Positions 8,274-15,346 of a stretch of DNA of 64,000 bases are shown here, piece by piece. The stretch covers positions 1 to 64,000 of the forward strand of contig JBBIKC010000003.1 in the NCBI GenBank assembly GCA_037445635.1. Direction: 5' to 3'. The notes beneath the pieces are model-generated. The model did no database searches and was not told the DNA's origin. It saw only the letters and a list, made by a program, of their open reading frames with translations. This DNA comes from JBFMCC01 sp037445635. Lineage in GTDB: Bacteria; Chloroflexota; Anaerolineae; Anaerolineales; Villigracilaceae. Made by a program: the position numbers and the translations under genes. Numbering within the stretch: position 1 is the stretch's first letter; every line of letters begins with the position of its first letter.

Positions 8274-9932
8274 ATGAAAATCAAGATCACGTTCGCGTTC
8301 AACCTGCTGGCAGGGCTGATGCTGCTCTTTGTGACCGCGGCCGCCTCGGGGCTTGCACTGAGCGAAGTCGAAGTGTCCGCGCCGGTACGGCAGGAGGAGG
8401 ATGCGAGTCCGCCGGGCCGCGTCGTCCGACTCATCTTCATCCATCACTCCACGGGGGAAAACTGGCTGCGCGACGATTACGGCGGGCTGGGACTCGCCCT
8501 CGACCAGAACAACTACTTCGTCAGTGACACCAACTATGGCTGGGGGCCGGACGGCATCGGCGACCGCACCGACATCCCGGACTGGGTGGAATGGTTCGCC
8601 GGCGACTCGACGCCGCGTTACATGTCCGCGCTGTTCGACGAAAGCGGCCAGCACTCCGACTACACGCGCACGCTGGACGATCCCGGCGGCGAGAATGAGA
8701 TCATCCTGTTCAAGTCGTGTTTCCCGAACTCCGCGCTGGAGGGGAATCCGAACGATCCGCCCGACCCCGAAGGCTGGCTGTCGGTGGGACACGCTAAATA
8801 CGTCTATCGCGAAATCCTGCGTTACTTTGCCACGCGCCCCGATAAACTCTTCGTGGTCATCACCGCGCCGCCGCTTTCCGATCCCGCTTACGCCGAGAAC
8901 GCGCGCGCCTTCAACCAGTGGCTGGTCACCGACTGGTTGAGCGAGAACAATTACACGCTCAACAACGTGGCCGTCTTCGATTTCTACAACGTGTTGACCG
9001 GCGCGGATAACCATCATCGCTTCGTCAATGGACGGGTCGAGCACGTCTTCACGCCCGGGATGAATACGCTGTTCTACCCGTCGGACGACGATCATCCATC
9101 CGCGCAGGGGAGCCGCAAAGCCACCGAGGAATTCGTCCAATTACTGAACGTCTTCTATCATCGCTGGCAGGCGGACGCGCCGCTTCAACCCGCGCCCGCG
9201 CAGGCTTCGCCGGTCCCCGAAGCCGGGACTCAGCCCCGGCCTTCCGCGCTGGTTGACGATTTCGAATCGGGCGATCCCGCCGGGACAAACGGCTGGGAGC
9301 CCTTTTGGGACGAGGCCACTTCGACCTCGATGCACTGCGCGGCGGAACCGGGTACGGCGCATGAGGGGAACAACTCGCTCATCCTCGATTTCGACGTCGC
9401 CGCGAATGCCTGGGCTACCTGCGCGCTCTTCTACGAAGATGCTCCGCAAGACTGGAGCGGATACGAAGGGCTGACTTTCCACCTGCACGCGGCCGAGGCG
9501 GGGCTGGTTTTCGACGTGGACGTCTACGCCGGAAGCCGCGAGGCTCAGGAAACCTACATCTACACTCTCGAGTCGCCGCCGGAGAGCGCCGACGGCTGGA
9601 TCCCCGTCGAACTGCGCTGGTCGGACTTCCACCGCGCAGACTGGGAGGAGAACGCCGGTGCCTCCTTCGACAATCCGGACCAGGTCGTCGGCATGGCTTT
9701 TGGCTTCACTACCTATCCCGACACGCCCAACACCGGCACACTCTGGGTGGACGACATTCAGTTGATGGGAGAGGGGTCCGCGGCAATCGTTGAGCCGCCG
9801 GAGACCCAGCCGACTCTATCGCCTGAGGACGGCGGCGAAGACGAGAGACCCAGGCGGCTTTTGCCGTGCAGGGGCGCGGCTCTCCTGCCGCTGGCGTTGG
9901 TCGTGTGGGCCTGGCGAAAACGGCGCAAGTAA
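8274..9932 (+). CDS. Secreted SGNH-like hydrolase with a CBM11/CIA30-like domain and C-terminal membrane anchor
   Basis: An N-terminal signal peptide (LLAGLMLLFVTAAASG) leads to a domain beginning with FIHHSTGENW, as in SGNH/GDSL-like esterases, with conserved Asn/Asp/His blocks and a late DDDHPSAQG that would carry the catalytic Asp-His pair. After a Pro-rich linker comes a beta-sandwich region starting VDDFESGD, typical of carbohydrate-binding CBM11/CIA30-type modules. The C-terminus has a hydrophobic helix and a basic tail (WRKRRK), like a cell-wall or membrane anchor, but no LPXTG. The ATG at 8274 is chosen because of the GGGGAGGG ribosome-binding site; an in-frame ATG at 8238 lies before it. 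Codons about 26-34 (LALSEVEVS) match a dispersed repeat. The substrate is unknown, perhaps a polysaccharide ester. Confidence 0.65.
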   Translation: MKIKITFAFNLLAGLMLLFVTAAASGLALSEVEVSAPVRQEEDASPPGRVVRLIFIHHSTGENWLRDDYGGLGLALDQNNYFVSDTNYGWGPDGIGDRTDIPDWVEWFAGDSTPRYMSALFDESGQHSDYTRTLDDPGGENEIILFKSCFPNSALEGNPNDPPDPEGWLSVGHAKYVYREILRYFATRPDKLFVVITAPPLSDPAYAENARAFNQWLVTDWLSENNYTLNNVAVFDFYNVLTGADNHHRFVNGRVEHVFTPGMNTLFYPSDDDHPSAQGSRKATEEFVQLLNVFYHRWQADAPLQPAPAQASPVPEAGTQPRPSALVDDFESGDPAGTNGWEPFWDEATSTSMHCAAEPGTAHEGNNSLILDFDVAANAWATCALFYEDAPQDWSGYEGLTFHLHAAEAGLVFDVDVYAGSREAQETYIYTLESPPESADGWIPVELRWSDFHRADWEENAGASFDNPDQVVGMAFGFTTYPDTPNTGTLWVDDIQLMGEGSAAIVEPPETQPTLSPEDGGEDERPRRLLPCRGAALLPLALVVWAWRKRRK

Positions 9933-9959
9933 AAACAGGAAGAACATTCTGAAAAGATT

Positions 9960-9989
9960 TTGGCCGACTCGAACTTGTGAGTCGGCCAA
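9960..9989 (+). terminator. Intrinsic terminator after the SGNH-like gene
   Basis: TTGGCCGACTC (9960-9970) pairs perfectly with GAGTCGGCCAA (9979-9989), followed by TTGTTTG. Confidence 0.7.
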
Positions 9990-9997
9990 TTGTTTGT

Positions 9998-10149
9998 AGA
10001 AGTCATCTCAAAAATAAGCGGTTGTCATTGCGAGGAGGGCAAAGCCCGACGAAGCAATCCCCAATTCTACGAGGTCACCTCGTTTTCAAGGAGATTGCTT
10101 CGCTTCGCTCGCAATGACGGGGCCGGTCAGTATTTTTGAGACAAGTTTT
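9998..10149 (-). repeat. Copy A of a ~175-bp dispersed element with terminal inverted repeats (short form)
   Basis: It begins AGAAGTCATCTCAAAAATA and ends TATTTTTGAGACAAGTTTT, which are imperfect inverted repeats. The interior carries GTCATTGCGAG and its inverted partner CTCGCAATGAC. Copies B (28189-28363) and C (54728-54902) have the opposite orientation and carry about 23 extra bases (CTTGCCCTGAGCCTGTCGAA-type) that are missing here. No ORF of its own. Confidence 0.92.
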
Positions 10150-10169
10150 AATTATGGTAACAGCCGGGA

Positions 10170-11153
10170 CTACGGCGCGCCGAACACCACCGCGTAATAT
10201 CCGAAACTGTTATAGAACGAATAACCCACGCCGATCTCGGTGTACTTGGTGGTGAGCAGATTCTGGCGGTGACGCGGGTCGGTCTGGTCGGTAGCCCACC
10301 AGGTGACGGCCTCCTGCCCGGTCGGGACGGGGTTGCGGCCATAGACGTTCTCGGTCACAGAACCGCTGTACCCTGCGGCCGCGGCGCGCGATTGCGGCGT
10401 GGAGCCGTTCGAGCCGTTGTGGACAAACAAATTATTGCAGGCCATGTCGTTGCTGTGCGCCTGCGCGGCGGCGGTCAACTCAGGGCTGACAGTCAGCGCG
10501 GGCAGGTTGTTCTGGGCGCGGAAGGCGTTGATGGCCGCCACCACCGCGTCCGCGTTGGCCTGGCTGGTGGTGAACGCGCAGGAAACGGCGGCAAACCCGG
10601 GTCCGCTCGAATCGGTGTTCGTCGAGGAGGAATCGCTCGAGTCGGCCGTCGCGGTGCCGACCGTGATGATAACCCACAGCACGGTGTTCTGGTCAATCGG
10701 CATGGTCTCGCCGTCCGGGTTGTGCAGTTCGAAGTCGGCGCGGAAGACGGCGTCCTCGCTCGGCGCGGTCATGTCCACCGCGATGTCGAGCGTCTCGCCG
10801 GGCTTCGTGACCGAGAGCGGGACGAAATCGGGCGCGCCCATCTGCTCGCCGCTGGCAAAGACCAGCGTGTATTCTTCGGTCCACGTGCAGGTGCCGGTGT
10901 TCTCCACGCGCCAGACCTTGTTGAAGGTCTCGCCTGCGTCGAAGTTGGTGTTGTCTGGCACGGTCACGTCGGTGACGAAGGCCGCGGTGTCGGTACAGCC
11001 CGCCGGGTTGACGATGGGTGCGGAAGTGGCCGGGGCCTTGGTCGGCTCATCCGCCGGGACGGTCGTTGGGGTTTTGGTCGCCGTTGTTTTTCCTCCGCAG
11101 GCCGAGAGCATCAATGCCGATAAAACAGTCAAGTACACTACTTTTCTGATCAT
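10170..11153 (-). CDS. Lipoprotein with NBR1-like Ig domain and CAP (SCP/PR-1) domain, copy 1
   Basis: 327 residues. A lipobox signal (ALMLSACGG) and a Thr/Pro-rich linker precede an Ig-like domain of the 'next to BRCA1' type (FNKVWRVENTGTCTW). The C-terminal CAP domain has an early AINAFRAQNNLP helix, the HSNDMACNN and FVHNGSNGSTP blocks and ENVYG, and ends in WW...HRQNLL. CAP proteins are extracellular; bacterial members have no single agreed activity. Expected on the outer face of the membrane. A GAGGAAAAC ribosome-binding site precedes the ATG. It is a tandem paralogue of the next gene upstream. Confidence 0.85.
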   Translation of the reverse strand: MIRKVVYLTVLSALMLSACGGKTTATKTPTTVPADEPTKAPATSAPIVNPAGCTDTAAFVTDVTVPDNTNFDAGETFNKVWRVENTGTCTWTEEYTLVFASGEQMGAPDFVPLSVTKPGETLDIAVDMTAPSEDAVFRADFELHNPDGETMPIDQNTVLWVIITVGTATADSSDSSSTNTDSSGPGFAAVSCAFTTSQANADAVVAAINAFRAQNNLPALTVSPELTAAAQAHSNDMACNNLFVHNGSNGSTPQSRAAAAGYSGSVTENVYGRNPVPTGQEAVTWWATDQTDPRHRQNLLTTKYTEIGVGYSFYNSFGYYAVVFGAP

Positions 11154-11215
11154 GTTTTCCTCGTTTTCAATGAAGTGGGGAAAGTCATAGAGATAAACAC
11201 CGTCCGCTCCATCCG

Positions 11216-12202
11216 TTACGGGCTGGCGAAGTCCACCGTAAAGTAATCGCCGTACAGGCTGGAGGCGGCCGAGGCGTAACCAATGCCCATCTCAGTGACC
11301 TTCGAGTTTAAGATGGCGGCGCGGTGCGGTGCGTCGTTCATCCACCATTGGAAGGCGGCCTCGGGCCCGCCGCCTGCGTAAATGATCTCCTCCGAATACG
11401 AGGGCGAATATCCCGCGGCGACGATGCGCGCATGGACCGTCGAACCGTCCGAGCCTGTGTGGCTGATCATACTGTGACAGGCCATATCCACCGCGTGACC
11501 CTGCGCGGCGGCAGACAATTGCGCGTTGATCGTGAGCGCGGGCAGGCCTGCATCCGCGCGAGCGGAATTGATCAGCGCCGCGATCTGGTTGACATAAGCC
11601 CCGTTCGTGCTGGACTGGCAGTTGCCTCCGCCTGTGGGCGTGTTCGCGGCTGGGACCGCAGTCGGCGAAGCCGCGCCAACAATGATCTTCACCCAGAACG
11701 TCTCTTCGATGCCAATCGAAAGCGTCTCGTCCGCGGCGTTATGCAACGTGAAAAAGCCTGTGTACGTGCCATCTGTGGTTGGCGCGGTTAAATCAACCGA
11801 CACATCCACCGTCGCGCCGGGCGCGGTCTGCGAGACGGGCGCGGAATCGGGCGCGCCCATGCGGTCACCTGACTCGAATCGAATCGTGTAACCCGTCCAC
11901 GGACAAGTGCCGGTATTCTTGAACTGCCATGTTTTCGTGAACGCTGCGCTGCGCGCCACGACCGTGTTATCGGGGATAGTCACGTCAGCCAGCAGGACGG
12001 CCGAGTCCTCACAATCCGCTGGCACAGTGACCGCGGGAGTCGGCGTCGAGGTCGCGGTGGGTGACGCGGGCAACGTCACGGCGCGCGTCGGCGGCAACGT
12101 GGCCGTGACGAAGACCGGTGTGGCGGTGGGTATGTTCCTTTGCGAAATCGTGATGCAGGCGGCGAGGAAGAGTGTGGCAAGCAGCGATATTTTTTTGACC
12201 AT
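11216..12202 (-). CDS. Lipoprotein with NBR1-like Ig domain and CAP domain, copy 2
   Basis: 328 residues with the same architecture as the neighbour at 10170: lipobox (TLFLAACIT), Thr/Pro linker, Ig-like domain (FTKTWQFKNTGTCPW), then CAP with AALINSARADAGLP, GHAVDMACHSMISHTGSDGSTVHAR and HRAAILNSKVTEMGIGY. The two genes differ widely in sequence but line up throughout, so this is an old tandem duplication. The start codon lies 3 nt after the stop of the 750-residue gene upstream, so the genes 14458 to 12202, and perhaps also to 10170, form one transcription unit. Confidence 0.85.
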   Translation of the reverse strand: MVKKISLLATLFLAACITISQRNIPTATPVFVTATLPPTRAVTLPASPTATSTPTPAVTVPADCEDSAVLLADVTIPDNTVVARSAAFTKTWQFKNTGTCPWTGYTIRFESGDRMGAPDSAPVSQTAPGATVDVSVDLTAPTTDGTYTGFFTLHNAADETLSIGIEETFWVKIIVGAASPTAVPAANTPTGGGNCQSSTNGAYVNQIAALINSARADAGLPALTINAQLSAAAQGHAVDMACHSMISHTGSDGSTVHARIVAAGYSPSYSEEIIYAGGGPEAAFQWWMNDAPHRAAILNSKVTEMGIGYASAASSLYGDYFTVDFASP

Positions 12203-12205
12203 TGA

Positions 12206-14458
12206 TCAAAACATCATCCTCTGTCCCTGCGCGCGTTCGAGCGGATCGGCCGCGATCTGTTCCTCGAAAGTCTGGCGCGTCAGGATGGGAATCTCGACCA
12301 GTTGCCTGAGCAGGCGGAACTTGATGAAGCGGCAGCCTTCCAGCCGCGCCGCCAGCGATGGATCGCGCTGGGCTTTATAAGTCGCAAGCGCGGCGCGTCC
12401 GCCGGGCAGGACGATCAGTCTCTGCGCGGGGACGGTTTCGAGGTCCGCGAGGGCGCGCCCAACCAGAGCTGAGACGAGCGCGTAGATCACGCGCGCGGGC
12501 CGGTCGTCCTCCTCCCAGATCAACAGACGATCCTGCTTGAGGGTGGCGTATCCGAGCCGCGTGCCGAGCGTTTCGATCATGGCTTCCATGCGCGCCAGTT
12601 CGGCGCGGCGGGATGCGGCCTGGTCTTCGGGGCGCAATCGCCAGCGGCCATCGCGTTCCTCCGCGTAGGAATTCAACACGGCAAGGACGATACCTTTGGA
12701 GGGTGTGAGCAGGCCGGGGAAGCGCGGGTATAAGTCCGCTTCGATTTCTGGTAACGTGCTGGCAGGATTTTTCTGGAGGAACGTGACGGCGGTCATTTCC
12801 ACGCGGTCGGAAAGAGACTGCTTCTCCGCATCCGCCGGTTGCTCTTTGAACCCCCACAGTCCCGTATCCACGCTTTCGCCTGTGCCGTAGTGGACGAAGC
12901 GCGGGGCGTTCTTCAACGCGGCCTCGATCAGAGACTGCGCGCCGCGCAAGGCATCGTCGAACTCCTGTCCCTTTTTTCGCAGCGCGTGGGATTCGGTCAA
13001 TGCCAGCAAACCCGCGGCATAGACGTACAGGTAGCGCGCCGGTTCGCCGCGCTCGACGAGGTGCCGCTGCATTGCCTCGCGCACCGCGTCCAGGTCGGCC
13101 TCGCCCGTTTCGCGTTGCAGGTGCGCGCCACGCTGCCACACGAGTTGAATCGGGTCGAACTCGGTGCGCGCCGCGAGGGACTTCAAATCGAATCCCGCCG
13201 AACTCGTGGCGGTCAGCGCGGAGGTGAGGAAGGCGGGTTCAGGTTCGGGCAGGAGGCCGAGAAACGGCGTGCCCAGCGGCAGGATTTCGAACAGGTGCGC
13301 GCAGGCCGCATGCAGGGCGGTGGCGTTCCAGGCCCAGTCGTAGCGGCGGCGGCGCAAGGCGATCTTGAACGGCTCGGCGGCCTCGCGTCCCCACAGCCAG
13401 CCGGCCCACAGCGCGGACAAGGTCCAGAAGGCCTGGTTGGGCCGCGGCAGTGCGCCAATGACGGCCGCGATGGGCGCTTCCTTGACGATCTCGGCCAGGT
13501 CCTTGATGCGCCCCTCGAACAGGACGACGCCGCCGCTTTCGGGGATCTTCGCCGGCCACGCCGCAAGCGGGACGGGAGGTTTGTCCCCGGCCCAGCGCGT
13601 CACCGCTTCTTCCAGCGCCAGCCAGACGTTGTTCTCGCGGAACTGACCGGAGACGGTCAACTGTTTCGGACGCGGCCGTTCGGTGGGATGCGGCCACAGG
13701 CTGTTGGCCGAATCGAAGACCGACAAAAAGAGCGCGCTCAACAATCGCCGGCGCTCTGGCGAGACGCCGGGACTGTCGAGGCGGTTGATGAGCGTGGCCA
13801 GCGCGTACAGGGCGCGCGGCAGATAGTTTGCCAATGCCTCCTCGGCGTATTCGCGGTCGGGGTCGTCGGGCGGGGCGACGCGCTCCAGCAGGCGCGCCCG
13901 GTGCAGTCCGGCCGAGGCGGCGATGTGCGCGGCGCGCTCCAGGTCCGCGGGCGCGGCGGGATGTTCGCCGTTCTCGCCGCAGGCCGGACATCCGTAGATG
14001 CGCGCGTGGGGCGCGTCGCCGCCTTTCTTCCACAGAAAAGACTGCGCGGGAACTTCCTGTCCGCAATTGGCGCAGGGAGTCAGATACAACGACTGCAAAT
14101 GGGTTTCGAGGCGCTCGTCCCCTTTTTTTGCGACGGCCAGGTCGGCCAGCGCGGCGCGGAAGTCCGCTTCGGATGCGGGATTCGCGGCCAGGTCGAGCAG
14201 GAAGCGCGTGACCGGGTTGTTGGCCGTGACCAGCACGCGGTAGCCCGCCCGCGCGGCTTCGACCGCGAGTCGGGGCGAGGTTCCGAAAGGGTCCAGCACC
14301 CAGGCCCCGGGTTTGTTTTGAGCCGCATCGAAGGGCGGGGCGTGAAGTAAAAGCCAGGTCGCGGCGATGCCGTCTTCCAGCGGCGGGAGGAAGCGCGCCA
14401 GCGGCAGGCGCTCGCCCGCAGGGCGCCCCGACAGGTAGGGGGAATCCAGCAGTCCCAT
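12206..14458 (-). CDS. Large methylase-like protein lacking a recognisable catalytic motif
   Basis: 750 residues. Near the N-terminus DPFGTSP (56-62) followed by AVEAARAGYRV and NNP (80-82) looks like the AdoMet-binding motif of DNA adenine methylases of the DUF1156/COG1743 kind. A zinc ribbon (CANCGQ...CPACGE) follows, again as in those enzymes. Where a DPPY/NPPY motif is expected the sequence reads VIGALPRPNQAFW, so catalysis is doubtful. The C-terminal third is helical and unassigned. Codons 43-50 (FDAAQNKP) match a dispersed repeat and interrupt the usual approach to the AdoMet motif. A TATACT box lies 6 nt before the ATG, suggesting a leaderless mRNA. It could instead be an active enzyme of a divergent type; function not known. 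Confidence 0.6.
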   Translation of the reverse strand: MGLLDSPYLSGRPAGERLPLARFLPPLEDGIAATWLLLHAPPFDAAQNKPGAWVLDPFGTSPRLAVEAARAGYRVLVTANNPVTRFLLDLAANPASEADFRAALADLAVAKKGDERLETHLQSLYLTPCANCGQEVPAQSFLWKKGGDAPHARIYGCPACGENGEHPAAPADLERAAHIAASAGLHRARLLERVAPPDDPDREYAEEALANYLPRALYALATLINRLDSPGVSPERRRLLSALFLSVFDSANSLWPHPTERPRPKQLTVSGQFRENNVWLALEEAVTRWAGDKPPVPLAAWPAKIPESGGVVLFEGRIKDLAEIVKEAPIAAVIGALPRPNQAFWTLSALWAGWLWGREAAEPFKIALRRRRYDWAWNATALHAACAHLFEILPLGTPFLGLLPEPEPAFLTSALTATSSAGFDLKSLAARTEFDPIQLVWQRGAHLQRETGEADLDAVREAMQRHLVERGEPARYLYVYAAGLLALTESHALRKKGQEFDDALRGAQSLIEAALKNAPRFVHYGTGESVDTGLWGFKEQPADAEKQSLSDRVEMTAVTFLQKNPASTLPEIEADLYPRFPGLLTPSKGIVLAVLNSYAEERDGRWRLRPEDQAASRRAELARMEAMIETLGTRLGYATLKQDRLLIWEEDDRPARVIYALVSALVGRALADLETVPAQRLIVLPGGRAALATYKAQRDPSLAARLEGCRFIKFRLLRQLVEIPILTRQTFEEQIAADPLERAQGQRMMF

Positions 14459-14464
14459 ACTGGT

Positions 14465-14470
14465 AGTATA
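14465..14470 (-). promoter_or_regulatory. -10 box of the methylase-like gene, 6 nt from the start codon
   Basis: TATACT on the minus strand is separated from the ATG (14458) by six bases, consistent with a leaderless transcript. No good -35 box is seen. Confidence 0.6.
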
Positions 14471-14545
14471 ACGCCGCGTTTTGAAAAAACAAGTGAGAGG
14501 AAGATGATTGTCCTGCCCCGGAGTCCAAAGTCTGGACTCTTTGCC

Positions 14546-15346
14546 TTACGGCAACTCGAGTGGATAGGCGGTGACGATCACGCGGTGGGTGTTGTTGTCG
14601 GGCGGCCAGCAGGAGACCACGGTCAGGCGCGGGATGCCGCTGGAATAAAAATAGGCGTAATATGCGGCGCGCTCCTCATCGGCCGCGCCCGCGACGGGAA
14701 TGATGACGACCTGATCCACCAGGTATTCCCATTTTCGTTCGGCGGTTTGCAGGTAGAGCCTGTCGCCCGGTGCAAGTTTCCACAGATCGCGGAAGACGGC
14801 AGTGAACAGGTTGTTGTGTCCGTACAGGATGACGTTGCCGCGCTGGTCGGGCAGTGCGCTGTTGATCACCCAGCCGACGTAATCGCCGGGCGAATCCCAT
14901 TCCAGTGCGTCGCTTTCGAGCGGCGCGCCGAATTGTCTCTGCCAGCCGACGGGGATCACCTCGCTGTTCACGCCGATGGCCGGGATGCGCACGCGCTCGA
15001 TGAGGCGCTGGCTGCCGAAGAGGGACGCTGCCAGGTGATCAATTCCATACTCGATTGCCGCAGGCGCGGGCGAGGGAGTAATGTCAAATGTGGAGGGGGG
15101 AGCCGCGTGCGTAACGTTGACGATGGGCGCGGGGAGCGCAGGTTCTTGAGAGACCGCAGAGGCCCCGCAGGCGGCGAGAACGAAAGCCGCGAGAAGACCG
15201 AGAAGCCAGACGAACAGCCTATCCGGATAACCAATCTCGATTATGGAATCAGGGGGCTTGCTCCCGAAGGACGCCAGCAAACCGGCCGACTCCGGAGTTA
15301 TTCGGATAGGCCCTAAGTTCGATCTGTTCGTGACGTTTGAATCCAT
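14546..15346 (-). CDS. Sortase (transpeptidase for LPXTG proteins)
   Basis: Membrane-bound cysteine transpeptidase. The catalytic residues are visible: His in ILYGHNNLF, Cys in VVSCWPP and Arg in NTHRVIV. A hydrophobic segment with a lipobox-like end (FVLAACG) precedes the catalytic domain, so it is anchored outside the membrane. The gene follows, on the same strand, a subtilase whose C-terminus carries LPVTG, its likely substrate. The start is uncertain: the frame is open to 15388, the first ATG is at 15346 and overlaps the subtilase by 34 nt, and the N-terminal part is encoded by a 95-bp inverted-repeat element (15217-15311). Class not assigned; it resembles class E/F or D enzymes in size. 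Confidence 0.85.
   Translation of the reverse strand: MDSNVTNRSNLGPIRITPESAGLLASFGSKPPDSIIEIGYPDRLFVWLLGLLAAFVLAACGASAVSQEPALPAPIVNVTHAAPPSTFDITPSPAPAAIEYGIDHLAASLFGSQRLIERVRIPAIGVNSEVIPVGWQRQFGAPLESDALEWDSPGDYVGWVINSALPDQRGNVILYGHNNLFTAVFRDLWKLAPGDRLYLQTAERKWEYLVDQVVIIPVAGAADEERAAYYAYFYSSGIPRLTVVSCWPPDNNTHRVIVTAYPLELP
15217..15311. repeat. 95-bp element with 15-nt terminal inverted repeats at the subtilase/sortase junction
   Basis: GCCTATCCGGATAAC (15217-15231) and GTTATTCGGATAGGC (15297-15311) are inverted repeats matching at 14 of 15 positions. The element ends 1 bp from the subtilase stop codon and is read through by the sortase frame. Confidence 0.75.

Noticed and set aside
12839..14350. 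503-codon open frame opposite the methylase-like gene
   Set aside because: Arg/Gln-rich composition without motifs, and the opposite strand holds zinc-ribbon and AdoMet motifs.
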